From Chitinophagales bacterium (lineage in GTDB: Bacteria > Bacteroidota > Bacteroidia > Chitinophagales > JADIYW01), in NCBI GenBank assembly GCA_023957235.1, contig JAMLHI010000003.1, positions 215,371 through 279,370 on the forward strand: a DNA stretch of 64,000 nt, written 5' to 3'. The notes beneath the pieces were generated by a model that saw only the letters and a program-made list of their open reading frames with translations, had not been told where the DNA came from and did no database searches. Numbering within the stretch: the stretch's first letter is position 1; every line of letters begins with the position of its first letter. A program made the translations under genes and the position numbers. Below, in pieces: positions 45,249-55,371 of this stretch.

Positions 45249-48200
45249 ATGCATGATTTTTCTACCTATTATTTATTAAGGAATAATATAGTATTGTCTA
45301 AAATGTCCAATTTATCAATTGCTTGGTTTCAAAGAATATGTCATGGTAGGTTTGTTATTCATTTTAGTGTTTTAGTTCTCGTACTTCCTTTTCTATTTCT
45401 TTTAGGATTATCACCAATCTGCCAAGCACAGGTTGTCGTGAATGATCCAGCATTGACGGTTCCTGCTTTTACTGATGTTGTTGCCACTCCACTTACAAAT
45501 ACTGGAGGGCAATGGGTGACTTTTCATCCTGACCAGCCTGAAAATATTGATTTGGTAGAAACACAAATCTTCAAAATGCCCCAAAGGGGTTTAGGTGTAG
45601 TAGGAGTAGAATTCCAACTCTTTGGCGGTGATGGTGGTACAGCATGGTATAAAAACTTAGTGGATAATCGTTTTGCCAATGGTGGTAAAGGAGGGGAACT
45701 GCACTATACCCTTAATTTAGACAATAGTAATAATTATGCCAAGCCTTTTATTGTTACTTATGGTAAGAAAGGAGAAAGTGTACAATATGGTCAATATGGC
45801 TATGTAGCTGCCGGTGGAGGTGGTTCAACTGGAATGGCTTGGCTTAAATCTGTTACACCTGCTTATTATTTTAATTTGATTGACAAGCATTTGATTGCTG
45901 CTGCGGGTGGTGGCAGTGGCGGATTTGCAACAGTTTTTCGATCACTTCATGGTGCTTCTGCTTGGTTTTTAGGACCTAACCCTGGTTTAAATAGTCAATT
46001 GGGGTCGCATGTTGCTAACCTTACGATTAATGTTCAAGGAAACCCATTTATGACTTTAACTGCCGGTGGTAGCAGATTATTAGGCGCTACTACTTCTTTG
46101 AATGGCAGCATTTGCTGTTCTAATAATGAAAAAATTAGGAATGCAAGTGGATATTATCATAATGTATTTTCCAACAAAAAAGTGCTTGGCAGCTCAAGTT
46201 TATTGAACAGTATTACCTTTGGTCAAGAAGGTGGAAAGCCTACTCTCATTTGGGTAAGTCAGGAAGGATCGGCAGGAAATACCACTATGGGAACAGCGTG
46301 GAGCCTCGGTGGTTCTTATAATGTGCATATTGTAAAGAACGGTGGTCGTGGTGGTGCTGGTTTGAGTGGTGGTGGTTCAGGCACTTCAACTACTGATTAT
46401 TATCAAGGCTTTAGAGTTTTTGATTTAGATGAAGAATATGATATGTCCACAGGTGGAGCTGGCGGCACTGGTTCTATTGGAGATCTTTCCAAAGGTCATT
46501 TTTACATTACTCCTGGCGACCCAGGTTGGAATATGTTTGCCAATGGATTGACCAATACTTCCATCATTCCACATAACTCTACAAATAATCCCCAAAGTGG
46601 CTATTTTAAATACCGGACTATTATCGATACTGTTTCGCCTCAAATTAATTTGGATAGCATCACGGTGTATTTAAAAAATACATCATTCACTCCTTATGCT
46701 CCATATTTATCCTTTCAAACGGATCTACCTTTTTCTGAGGCTATCCAACCTTATTTTATGAAGTCAAATGGACTTTGGGATAATGACAGCATCGTTCATG
46801 TTACTACAAGTGAACCAGTATTCAAATGTTTTATGGCCGGACAAACTATTCCTGTTTACCTCACACTTACAGATGGTGCTGGTAATAGTACCAATGGTAT
46901 TATTCATGTTACGGTAGTGGATGATTATGTACCCATTCCCCATCTTCCGGAGCCCAATCCTAATATCTTCGACCCGGGATTTCCATCTCGTATTGATGTA
47001 AGTAATGGACCGGTAATACTGAAAGCCGCAAATTTTCCGCAAGGTTTTGATGGTTGCAATGGCAGTAATGTAATAACCAATTTTCCACCAACCATTTTTA
47101 CTTGTGCTGATGTAGGCAGCCAGCCTATTGCTTATTCCTATACCGATTTAGACAATTATCAAAGTGATACTTTTGTCAAAGTCTTTAATGTAGTCTATAA
47201 TTTCCCGGACAAATTATATGTAGATGCCTCGGCGACTGGTGCAAATAATGGTACTTCATGGGCTAATGCTTTTAATTCTTTGCAAGACGCTTTAAGATTT
47301 GGTTGTACACAAAGTGGCGTAGGTCGTGAGGTTTATGTAGCTCAGGGTACTTATTTGCCCGACCAAGGGCAAGGTGTTTCATTAGATGATAGAAATGCCA
47401 GCTTCACACTACACGATAGCGATAAGGTTTATGGCGGTTTTCCTACCGGTGGCAGTTTGTTTTCAGAACGAAATCCTATTGCTTATCCAACTATTTTATC
47501 CGGTAATATTGGCTTGACCAATTTTGAAACAGATAATAGTTATCATATCGTAACCATTGCAGGAAATAAGAGTGTATTAGATGGCTTTACGATTAAAGAA
47601 GGTTATGCCAATGCTAATGCTAGTGATGGAGGTGGTGCCATTAAAAATGTTCAAGTTGTTATTCACGATACCTTGGAATATTCAACTTCTTCTATTCAAA
47701 ACTGTAAGTTTATAGATAATTTTGGAAATAATGGTGGTGCAATCTATACTGCTCCATCTGCATCCACCTATAGCAGCAATATGGATGTTATCAATTCTTC
47801 TTTTGAAAATAACACTTCTAATACCAATGGTGGAGCCATGTTCTTGAATAACAATCTTTTAAGATTGTATTCTTTAAACTGTCTTTTTGATAATAATACA
47901 GCTCAAATAAAGGGCGGAGCATTACATATTAGTTTAAGTAATAATGCCAAAATAATCAATAATACTTTTGTTTATAATAATGCTTTAGTAGGTGGCGGTG
48001 CAATTTCAAATGCCGGTTTTATTTCTCTTAATAATAGTATTCTTTATTATAATACAGACCCCAATTTAGCTCAAATAGCAAATACAGGAACATTCCATGT
48101 GGACTATTCAGATATTCAGGGTTGTGGCGGAAGTAATAACTGGACGCTTTCTTCTGTAATAGATTATGGTGGAAATATTGATGCCAATCCTCAATTTAAT

Positions 48201-51200
48201 CTTGCTATTCCTTATACATTAATGCCTCAAAGCCCTTGTCGTAATGGAGGTAAGAATAATTACAATCCTTATGCTACTGATTTATATGGTAAAACTCGGA
48301 TTAATGAAGATCAAATTGATATGGGTGCAGCTGAAGTTAATCCAGTGCTGTATGTAGCTTGGGACGCAACAGGCACAGGTGATGGCTCTTCATGGGCTAA
48401 TGCTTATACCAACCTTAATGAAGCTATTGCTAATTCAGGAAATGGACTGTCGCAAAAAAGTATTTGGGTTAAAAGTGGTACTTACTATCCAGATAGAATA
48501 TATAGAAACAGTTTACCCACCCCCGGAAATAGAGAGAATACTTTTCGACTACCGAATACTTCCAAAATTTATGGTGGTTTTGCAGGAACCGAGTCTCAAT
48601 TAAGTCAGAGAAACATAGGTCAAAATCCTACCTTGTTAAGCGGAGATATCGGTACAATAGGTCTTTTATCAGATAATGTTTATCATGTCATCGTTTCAGA
48701 GGGGCAAGGATCACGACTTGATGGTTTTATTATCGAAGGTGGAAATGCCAATGGAGGCAATGATCTAAGTAATGGTGCAGGATATTTTGAAATAGCCCAA
48801 GTTCCTGATCCCAGTAATGTTATTGCCAATTGTGTTTTTAGAAATAATAGTGCCACTGATAAAGGAGGGGCTATATTTGGTAGCGTTTTTGGTTCTAGTG
48901 GTGCAGGTGCATTGAATGTTGACCATTGTGTATTTTATAATAATACTGCAAATAGAGGTGCCGTGGTTTATATTGCAAAAGGGATGATGCCAGTATATTA
49001 CAAATTGAATTTGTATAATGTCACCGCTGTCAATAATAGTTCATTAGCTACAGGTGCTGGTGCTATTGAAGGAGATGGAGGTACAGGAGGTACTGGAAAT
49101 TTCACAGCAAGAATAAAAATATATAATAGTTTATTGGTAGCCAATACACCTCAAAATTATAATGATATGAATAACCCCGGAAATATTCAATTGTTTCACA
49201 CTTATGTCAGTGATTCTGTCAATGGAGTATTTAAAAATGTAAATAACATAGCTGGTGCTGATGGGAAGATTATGACTAATGATGACGGACTTCAATTAAA
49301 TCCAAATAGTACAGCTATTAATTATGGGGATGATAGCTTATTGTATAATAATAACCAAAAAGATATAACTGGGCAATCACGTATTTTACAAGGAACTTGT
49401 GATGCCGGGGCCTATGAAAGCTGGGGTTGCTTGGGCTTGAGTAAATTATATGTAGATGCAAATGCAAGCACAACAGTGAGCGACGGTAGTTCTTGGGCTA
49501 AGGCGTTTAAAACCATCAGCGAGGCTTTAAATGTAGCCAATCAATGCACTTCAGTGGATAGTATTTTGATTGCTCAAGGAACTTATTATCCTGGAAACCC
49601 TCTGGCTCCAATTAGTAGAGATGCTTCTTTTGAACTTTGGCGACCGATGACCCTAGTGGGTGGTTATCCGTCGGGAGGTGGAATTAGAGATATAAATGCT
49701 AATCCGGTAATATTAAGTGGTGATATAAATTCCACAGACAGAAATGATAATGCAGTACATATTATGCGAATCGGCACCGACACACTTGGTACTACTGTTA
49801 TAGACGGATTGAAATTTGTAAATGGAACAGGAGGTTCAGGCATAGGTGGTGTTGGTATATATTCTGCTCATGGCAAATCTTTTCAAAGGGGGAATGGTGC
49901 AGCATTAAATACCAATAATTCAAAAGTATGGGTAAAAAATTGTTACTTCCTGAATAATTTTAGTGGTCAAGGAGGAGCTGTATATGTTAATGGAGGTACA
50001 TTTAGATCAACTTATAGTATTTATGATGGAAATACTGCCGCTCAAAATGGTGGTGCTATTAGAGGTGGTGGTATTACGGATTCCTTATTGTTGCATCATA
50101 ATATTTTTATTAGAGATACGGCATTAGGCGGTGGAGGTGGCGCTGTCAGTGGTAATTATATTTGGACTTTATGCTATAATGAACTTAGTAATAATGTTTT
50201 TGTTCATACGGTCGGTATGCAGTATGGCGGTGGTGCACTTTACCTCTCTGAGGGCAAATTTAAAGTGGTCAATAATACATTTTATGCTAATAAATCTGTT
50301 ACCGGAGGAGGTGTTACCATAACTGCAAATCCTGACACCTCAAATGTTTTTGCTAATAATTGTTTTTGGAATAATACCAATACTTTTTATACTCCTGATG
50401 ATTATACGGTTTCTGATTATAATAATGTAATAGCTAATAACAGCATAGGCATCTATCCTAATTTTCTGGATACACTGAATTTGTTGGGAGCTGATGCCCA
50501 ATGGTTTACAGAGGATGATGGTTTAACTTTGAAAAGCACGAGCCCATTAGTCAACGGAGGAAATAATAACTATGTAATTGATTCATCTGATTTAAAGAAT
50601 ACTATTCGTGTTCAAAAAGGAATTGTAGATATCGGAGCTTATGAAAGCGATACCGTTATTAATCGTTGGTATGTGAATGATGATCAAGATAGCATTAATG
50701 CTGATGGTGCAAATTGGCTTTCTGCATTTAATAAACTAGAAGATGCTTTAGCTATAGCTAAAAATGGAGATTCTATTTGGGTTGCAGGTGGAGTTTATTC
50801 GCCAGTAGTAAGTACTTCATTTAATATGAAAAATGGAGTAAAATTGATTGGGGGGTTTGAAGGGATAGAAACAGAACTAACTCAGAGAAGCTTATCTTTT
50901 GGATTCAATACTATCCTAAAAGGCAATAGTAGTAGTGTTATCATCAATGAAAATGTTGATAATAATACACTTTTGGATGGTTTTGTCATCCAGTCTGGTA
51001 TGTCTGATTCTGTAGGTGGTGGTATATTAAATATTAACTCGCATGCTCATTTTAATAATATTGTATTTAGTAATAATCAAGCCAAAAAGGGCGGAGCGGT
51101 GGCTAATCTTAATTCAAATACTCAGTTTAATAATATAGTTTTCTATGCAAATGAAGCACAAAATGAAGGTGGAGCAATTTTTGATAGTGCTTCAAATACG

Positions 51201-53198
51201 CAAATTTATTCAGCTACCTTTTTCCAAAACAATGCGATAAATGGTTCTTTATTGGCTCAAAAAGATGGTAGTTCATTAATAATGGGTAACTGTATTTCTT
51301 GGAATAACTCTACAAATGAATGGTATAATTCTGGTTCTCCTTCCTCAAAAAATATAACTTATACTTTATTGCAATCCCCACACCCTGGATCTGGTAATAT
51401 TTTAGAAATGGACCCTAAATTTTCAAACCCAAGCCATCCAAAAGGTTTTGACAGCTTATGGTTTACGCTTGATGATGGACTTGCAGCAAGATTTTATTCC
51501 AACTTTATCAATAAAGGTAATAATGCCTTCGCGGATTTCATCTTTACTGATATAAGTGGGGCAAATAGAATTCAAAACGATATTATTGACTTAGGTGCTT
51601 ATGAAAATGAAGGAATCTCTTATTGTGATAGTCTTTCCAATCTTTATAGTCACTCACTTTATGTGAATGTCAATGCTGTAGCAGAAGGTGATGGTTTTTC
51701 CTGGGCTGAACCGCTACGCTCTTTATCAGACGCATTAGAATTAGCAAATTATTGTGATGAAATTGATTCGATTTATGTTGCTTCTGGGACTTATTATCCC
51801 ACCGGTTTTAGAGAAGGGACAGATAGATCAAAAAGTTTTGAAATAAAAAGAAGTAATCTTCATTTGATAGGAGGCTGCATTGGTGTAGATTCAACTACTA
51901 ACAACTCTTACCTATATCCTACAATTTTAAGTGGAAATATTAATGATGATAATAATGCTACTGATAATAGTTATCATGTAGTAACAATTAATAATTGCTC
52001 TAATGTTAGCTTGGAAGGTATCGTCATCACTGATGGATATGCAGATAGTAGTATAGCTTTATACAGTTTCGGGGGTGGTTTACTTGTTGAAAATTCCACA
52101 ACAGGAAATATTAAATTGAAGAATATTTATTTTACAAGAAATTATGCAATTAATGGGGCCTCATTATTCAATGATGGAATGGATGTTGAAATGATAAATG
52201 TTTTAATAGACAAAGGGATGGCAAATAATGGTGGAGCTATATTTAATGAAATAGGAAACCTCACATTAACCAATTCCACTATTGTAAATAATCAAGCATC
52301 AAATTCTTTAAGCAGTGCTATAGATTTGAACGGAGGACAATTAACAATAAACAATTCCATAGTATTGGGTGAAATTAATGGTTCCTATGATGCCGCCTAT
52401 TCTTTTATTGAAGGTAACGTAGATACAACCAATGGCAATTTGAATACAACAGGCTTATCTGCAGCAGATATTTTTGAAAATGATACAATTGGAAATTATA
52501 AGCCTATGTTAGGTGCTCCAATCATTGATGCTGGCAATAATGGGCTTTTTGATAATCTGAATAATAATTCTATTGATTTTGTAGGAAATTCAAGAGTTTC
52601 GGATTTTTTAAGTAATGGAGTGATAGATATAGGTGCTTTTGAAAGTTCATCGTCTTCGGTTCTCCCAATAACTTTAATTGACTTTACTGCAACAAAAGAT
52701 GGTGGTAAAGCTAGGTTAGAGTGGACAACTGCATCTGAACTGAATAATAAAGAATTTATTGTTTTTAGATCAAAAGATGCTATTGATTTTAAGGAAATTG
52801 GAAGAGTTGGAGGAGCAGGGAATTCTGATTTTCCTATTGATTATGTTTATTATGATACACAGCCTTTCGAAGGGTATAATTATTATCGCTTAGCTCAAGA
52901 AGATGTTGACGGAACAGTTGAATTGTTGGGAATAAGAATGCTTGATTTTTCTAATGATACTAATGAGATAGAACTTTATCCTAACCCAAGTAGTTCAAAT
53001 GTTAATATCTATTTTAGTAAAGGTATTTATAGTCAATTAGAATTGATAGATGTAAACTCTAAGGTGATAAATAGTTTTTCTCTTACGAAAAGTGATTACT
53101 GGAAAAATATTAATCTCGTTAATTATCCTGTAGGGATCTATTTTATTAGACTAATAGGAGATAATCAATCAGAAGTGAAAAAGCTATTTAAGAAGTAA
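45249..53198 (+). CDS. Giant secreted repeat protein with T9SS type A sorting domain
   Basis: A 2649-residue protein, possibly starting at ATG 45303 instead. After a signal peptide (LVLVLPFLFLLGLSPICQAQ) comes a Gly-rich region (about 100-450) with many GGxGG runs, then an HYR-like stretch (about 460-570). Five homologous modules follow, each beginning with (L/W)YV followed by dGxsWa and a predicted right-handed beta helix; starts are near residues 656, 1034, 1400, 1807 and 2137. Inside the modules, NNxxxxGGAI strands recur as in polymorphic beta-helix proteins. The end (from ITLIDFTATKDGGKARLEW and LYPNPSSSNVNIYF) is a T9SS sorting region ending KKLFKK. It is likely a cell-surface adhesin or matrix protein; a polysaccharide lyase role is possible. 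Upstream lies the TPR/HTH regulator. Confidence 0.82.
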   Translation: MHDFSTYYLLRNNIVLSKMSNLSIAWFQRICHGRFVIHFSVLVLVLPFLFLLGLSPICQAQVVVNDPALTVPAFTDVVATPLTNTGGQWVTFHPDQPENIDLVETQIFKMPQRGLGVVGVEFQLFGGDGGTAWYKNLVDNRFANGGKGGELHYTLNLDNSNNYAKPFIVTYGKKGESVQYGQYGYVAAGGGGSTGMAWLKSVTPAYYFNLIDKHLIAAAGGGSGGFATVFRSLHGASAWFLGPNPGLNSQLGSHVANLTINVQGNPFMTLTAGGSRLLGATTSLNGSICCSNNEKIRNASGYYHNVFSNKKVLGSSSLLNSITFGQEGGKPTLIWVSQEGSAGNTTMGTAWSLGGSYNVHIVKNGGRGGAGLSGGGSGTSTTDYYQGFRVFDLDEEYDMSTGGAGGTGSIGDLSKGHFYITPGDPGWNMFANGLTNTSIIPHNSTNNPQSGYFKYRTIIDTVSPQINLDSITVYLKNTSFTPYAPYLSFQTDLPFSEAIQPYFMKSNGLWDNDSIVHVTTSEPVFKCFMAGQTIPVYLTLTDGAGNSTNGIIHVTVVDDYVPIPHLPEPNPNIFDPGFPSRIDVSNGPVILKAANFPQGFDGCNGSNVITNFPPTIFTCADVGSQPIAYSYTDLDNYQSDTFVKVFNVVYNFPDKLYVDASATGANNGTSWANAFNSLQDALRFGCTQSGVGREVYVAQGTYLPDQGQGVSLDDRNASFTLHDSDKVYGGFPTGGSLFSERNPIAYPTILSGNIGLTNFETDNSYHIVTIAGNKSVLDGFTIKEGYANANASDGGGAIKNVQVVIHDTLEYSTSSIQNCKFIDNFGNNGGAIYTAPSASTYSSNMDVINSSFENNTSNTNGGAMFLNNNLLRLYSLNCLFDNNTAQIKGGALHISLSNNAKIINNTFVYNNALVGGGAISNAGFISLNNSILYYNTDPNLAQIANTGTFHVDYSDIQGCGGSNNWTLSSVIDYGGNIDANPQFNLAIPYTLMPQSPCRNGGKNNYNPYATDLYGKTRINEDQIDMGAAEVNPVLYVAWDATGTGDGSSWANAYTNLNEAIANSGNGLSQKSIWVKSGTYYPDRIYRNSLPTPGNRENTFRLPNTSKIYGGFAGTESQLSQRNIGQNPTLLSGDIGTIGLLSDNVYHVIVSEGQGSRLDGFIIEGGNANGGNDLSNGAGYFEIAQVPDPSNVIANCVFRNNSATDKGGAIFGSVFGSSGAGALNVDHCVFYNNTANRGAVVYIAKGMMPVYYKLNLYNVTAVNNSSLATGAGAIEGDGGTGGTGNFTARIKIYNSLLVANTPQNYNDMNNPGNIQLFHTYVSDSVNGVFKNVNNIAGADGKIMTNDDGLQLNPNSTAINYGDDSLLYNNNQKDITGQSRILQGTCDAGAYESWGCLGLSKLYVDANASTTVSDGSSWAKAFKTISEALNVANQCTSVDSILIAQGTYYPGNPLAPISRDASFELWRPMTLVGGYPSGGGIRDINANPVILSGDINSTDRNDNAVHIMRIGTDTLGTTVIDGLKFVNGTGGSGIGGVGIYSAHGKSFQRGNGAALNTNNSKVWVKNCYFLNNFSGQGGAVYVNGGTFRSTYSIYDGNTAAQNGGAIRGGGITDSLLLHHNIFIRDTALGGGGGAVSGNYIWTLCYNELSNNVFVHTVGMQYGGGALYLSEGKFKVVNNTFYANKSVTGGGVTITANPDTSNVFANNCFWNNTNTFYTPDDYTVSDYNNVIANNSIGIYPNFLDTLNLLGADAQWFTEDDGLTLKSTSPLVNGGNNNYVIDSSDLKNTIRVQKGIVDIGAYESDTVINRWYVNDDQDSINADGANWLSAFNKLEDALAIAKNGDSIWVAGGVYSPVVSTSFNMKNGVKLIGGFEGIETELTQRSLSFGFNTILKGNSSSVIINENVDNNTLLDGFVIQSGMSDSVGGGILNINSHAHFNNIVFSNNQAKKGGAVANLNSNTQFNNIVFYANEAQNEGGAIFDSASNTQIYSATFFQNNAINGSLLAQKDGSSLIMGNCISWNNSTNEWYNSGSPSSKNITYTLLQSPHPGSGNILEMDPKFSNPSHPKGFDSLWFTLDDGLAARFYSNFINKGNNAFADFIFTDISGANRIQNDIIDLGAYENEGISYCDSLSNLYSHSLYVNVNAVAEGDGFSWAEPLRSLSDALELANYCDEIDSIYVASGTYYPTGFREGTDRSKSFEIKRSNLHLIGGCIGVDSTTNNSYLYPTILSGNINDDNNATDNSYHVVTINNCSNVSLEGIVITDGYADSSIALYSFGGGLLVENSTTGNIKLKNIYFTRNYAINGASLFNDGMDVEMINVLIDKGMANNGGAIFNEIGNLTLTNSTIVNNQASNSLSSAIDLNGGQLTINNSIVLGEINGSYDAAYSFIEGNVDTTNGNLNTTGLSAADIFENDTIGNYKPMLGAPIIDAGNNGLFDNLNNNSIDFVGNSRVSDFLSNGVIDIGAFESSSSSVLPITLIDFTATKDGGKARLEWTTASELNNKEFIVFRSKDAIDFKEIGRVGGAGNSDFPIDYVYYDTQPFEGYNYYRLAQEDVDGTVELLGIRMLDFSNDTNEIELYPNPSSSNVNIYFSKGIYSQLELIDVNSKVINSFSLTKSDYWKNINLVNYPVGIYFIRLIGDNQSEVKKLFKK
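47214..52660 (+). repeat. Five homologous beta-helix modules within the giant protein
   Basis: Coding repeats of roughly 330-410 codons each, starting near 47214, 48348, 49446, 50667 and 51657. Each opens with a YV..(x)dG.sWa..(f/y) segment and closes with IDxGAxE (DMGAAEVN, DAGAYESW, DIGAYESD, DLGAYENE, DIGAFESS). They have diverged at protein level; modules 1 and 2 still share a 17-base identical stretch (47254-47270 and 48388-48404). Confidence 0.7.
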
Positions 53199-53443
53199 TA
53201 TAGATAATCATTCTATTGAGTTGAATTGGTGAACAAATATGTTAATATTGATTTTTACCCCTGTTTACTATTAAAATTTGTCTTATTGAGTTATATTATA
53301 GAGATTCTTATCTCTAATATTATGATATTGTAATAAGGATAAGCTATATCATTCAGGTATTTATATTAGATAAAGCATTGAGTTCTTGATTTTTAAAATA
53401 TGTATAGAGAGAGTGAAAATATTTTTTTTAAAATGGATAATTG
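53199..53443. other. AT-rich intergenic region before tRNA-Arg
   Basis: No gene was found. A 7-bp palindrome TAGAGAT-TCTT-ATCTCTA at 53299-53316 has no T tract, so it is not a clear terminator for the giant gene upstream. Confidence 0.5.
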
Positions 53444-53476
53444 TTTGATTTTGTAAAAGATTATTCATTATCTTTG
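53444..53476 (+). promoter_or_regulatory. Promoter of tRNA-Arg
   Basis: TTTG at 53444-53447 and TATCTTTG at 53469-53476, spaced 21 bases, match the Bacteroidota -33/-7 consensus. The tRNA starts 37 bases past the -7 box. Confidence 0.75.
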
Positions 53477-53513
53477 CACCTCGTTAAATAGAAGCTGTTG
53501 CGGAAATTTAATT

Positions 53514-53587
53514 GGCCCCGTAGCTTAATTGGATAGAGCATCTGACTACGGATCAGAAGGTTAGGAGTTCGAATCTCTTCGGGGTCA
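53514..53587 (+). tRNA. tRNA-Arg (ACG)
   Basis: A complete 74-base cloverleaf. Acceptor GGCCCCG pairs with CGGGGTC (one G-T pair), discriminator A; the anticodon loop CTACGGA gives anticodon ACG; the T-loop is TTCGAAT. CCA is not encoded. A good -33/-7 promoter precedes it. Confidence 0.97.
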
Positions 53588-53651
53588 CATAAAAAATAAG
53601 GATAAAAATCCGAATTGTTGAAAACTAAATAATAATCTGCAAGATATTGAT

Positions 53652-53659
53652 TATCTTTG
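53652..53659 (+). promoter_or_regulatory. Putative -7 box of the rpmB operon
   Basis: TATCTTTG matches the TAnnTTTG element and lies 27 bases before the rpmB ATG; a matching -33 TTTG at 21 bases was not found. Confidence 0.5.
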
Positions 53660-53686
53660 CATCCTTAAAAGAAGAATTTATAAAGT

Positions 53687-53932
53687 ATGGCAAGGTTTTG
53701 CGAGCTTACCGGAAAAGGACCTCAATCAGGTCATTATGTCTCTCACTCAAACAGAAAGACTAAGCGTAAATTCAATCCGAATTTACAAAAGAAAAATTTT
53801 TATATCCCTGAAGTAGATCGCTGGATAGAGGTGAAACTTTCTACTCAAGCATTGCGTACTATCAACAAAAAAGGTATCTATGCTTATCTGAAAGAGTTGG
53901 AAAAGAAGGGTGAAATTGTTTTAAACTTCTAA
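53687..53932 (+). CDS. rpmB: 50S ribosomal protein L28
   Basis: A basic protein of 81 residues. It begins [22 protein letters not shown], then [13 protein letters not shown], the L28 N-terminal pattern, and ends with [18 protein letters not shown]. It is a component of the large ribosomal subunit. It is the first of the rpmB-rpmG-DUF4295-ftsY cluster, with rpmG 10 bases downstream. Confidence 0.97.
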   Translation: MARFCELTGKGPQSGHYVSHSNRKTKRKFNPNLQKKNFYIPEVDRWIEVKLSTQALRTINKKGIYAYLKELEKKGEIVLNF

Positions 53933-53942
53933 ACTAATAGTC

Positions 53943-54128
53943 ATGGCAAAGAAAAAAGGTAATAGAATTCAAGTGATTTTGGAATGTACTGAGCATAAAG
54001 CGTCAGGTTTGCCTGGAACTTCTCGTTATATTTCAGTAAAAAATCGTAAAAACACTCCTGAAAGAATTGAGTTGAAAAAGTACAACCCAATAATGAAAAA
54101 ATATACTGTTCACAAAGAAATTAAATAA
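53943..54128 (+). CDS. rpmG: 50S ribosomal protein L33
   Basis: A basic protein of 61 residues: [19 protein letters not shown] then [26 protein letters not shown], the L33 signature. This copy lacks the CxxC zinc ribbon of some L33 paralogues (only one Cys is visible), so it is the zinc-free type. It lies between rpmB and the DUF4295 gene. Confidence 0.96.
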   Translation: MAKKKGNRIQVILECTEHKASGLPGTSRYISVKNRKNTPERIELKKYNPIMKKYTVHKEIK

Positions 54129-54130
54129 TC

Positions 54131-54298
54131 ATGGCAAAAGTTTCCAAAAACTCTAGAATTGACAGGGGTAAAGCAGTTGATTCTAAAACAATGGTGAAAG
54201 TAATTAAAGCTGTAAAGTCTGAAAAAACTGGTGCTTATTCTTTCCGCGAAAAATTTGTTCACAAAGATACAGTACAAGAAGAGCTTAGAAAAGCTTAA
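54131..54298 (+). CDS. DUF4295 small protein
   Basis: A short basic protein of 55 residues, starting MAKVSKNSRIDRGK and ending HKDTVQEELRKA. It contains KVIKAVKSEKTGAYSFREK, the pattern of DUF4295, a small Bacteroidota-specific family always found beside rpmG. It starts two bases after the rpmG stop and is expected to bind the ribosome, although its exact role is unknown. The ATG and TAA are unambiguous. Confidence 0.88.
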   Translation: MAKVSKNSRIDRGKAVDSKTMVKVIKAVKSEKTGAYSFREKFVHKDTVQEELRKA

Positions 54299-54374
54299 TT
54301 ATTCTTGTGTTTAATTGCATACTATAGCTTCTCTGAGTATCTTAGAGAAGCTGTTTGCATTTATTAAAGCTATT

Positions 54375-55355
54375 ATGAGTGTTTTTAAAAAGTGGTTCGG
54401 TAAAAAAGATAAATCCGACGAAGAAATAAAGGAAGAAGTTGAGCAATTGCAACACGGACTGGAAAAAACCAAACAAGGAATTTTCTCCAGAATTTCTAAA
54501 GCTATTGCAGGTAAATCAACGGTAGATATTGAGTTTCTTGATGAGCTAGAAGAGATTCTTATCACTTCTGATGTTAGTCTAAGTACAACAATTAAAATTA
54601 TTGACAGACTAGAAGCCAGAGTGTCAGTAGATAAGTATATCAATGCTAATCAACTAAATAATATTCTGTACAATGAGATTTCTAATCTTTTAGAGGAGAA
54701 CAATACCAAAGATATTGATAGTTATACCGTTCCTGAAGGCAAAAAACCTTATGTTATTATGGTGGTTGGAGTTAATGGTGTTGGCAAGACGACGACTATC
54801 GGGAAGCTGGCATATCAGTATAAAAAGCAAGGGTATAATGTAATTCTTGGCGCTTCAGATACTTTTAGAGCTGCTGCTGTCGATCAATTGACAATCTGGT
54901 CTGAAAGGGTAGGAGTTCCGATAGTTAAGCAATCAATGGGGAGCGATCCTGCTGCTGTGGCTTTTGATGCTGTTCAATCTGCTGTGGCTAAAGATGTTGA
55001 TGTTGTGATTATTGATACTGCCGGTAGATTACATAATAAAATTGGATTGATGGACGAGCTTTCTAAAATTAAGAGAGTAATGTCAAAAGTAATACCTGAT
55101 GCTCCTCATGAGGTGCTATTAGTTTTAGATGCCACCACTGGTCAAAATGCTTTAGAACAAGCAAAACATTTTTCTGCCGCTACTCAAGTGACTGCATTGG
55201 CTATTACTAAGTTAGATGGCACTGCTAAAGGTGGAGTTGTTTTAAGTATTGCTGATGAATTTAAAATACCAGTTAAATATATTGGATTAGGTGAACAAAT
55301 GGAGCAACTGCAGGTGTTTAATCGCAGAGCTTTTGTTGAAACACTTTTTAATTAA
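54375..55355 (+). CDS. ftsY: Signal recognition particle receptor FtsY
   Basis: A SRP GTPase of 326 residues from ATG 54375, with an upstream in-frame TTG at 54315 judged less likely. A short acidic/basic N-terminal A/N region (KKWFGKKDKSDEEIKEEVEQL) precedes the G domain: Walker A GVNGVGKTTTIGKLAYQY, the DTFRAAAVDQL insertion-box motif, IIDTAGRLHNK (Walker B/G3), and TKLDGTAKGGVVL (G4). It receives ribosome-SRP complexes at the inner membrane. It follows DUF4295 by 76 bases and precedes rimO by 16. Confidence 0.96.
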   Translation: MSVFKKWFGKKDKSDEEIKEEVEQLQHGLEKTKQGIFSRISKAIAGKSTVDIEFLDELEEILITSDVSLSTTIKIIDRLEARVSVDKYINANQLNNILYNEISNLLEENNTKDIDSYTVPEGKKPYVIMVVGVNGVGKTTTIGKLAYQYKKQGYNVILGASDTFRAAAVDQLTIWSERVGVPIVKQSMGSDPAAVAFDAVQSAVAKDVDVVIIDTAGRLHNKIGLMDELSKIKRVMSKVIPDAPHEVLLVLDATTGQNALEQAKHFSAATQVTALAITKLDGTAKGGVVLSIADEFKIPVKYIGLGEQMEQLQVFNRRAFVETLFN

Positions 55356-55371
55356 TCTAAATTCTATTTTT

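Noticed and set aside
45650..46500. Glycine-rich coding repeats as a possible CRISPR or satellite array
   Set aside because: The GGT/GGA runs are codons of a Gly-rich protein region; there is no regular unit with spacers.
53299..53316. Palindrome TAGAGAT-TCTT-ATCTCTA as a terminator of the giant gene
   Set aside because: The stem is AT-rich and no T tract follows; insufficient for an intrinsic terminator call.
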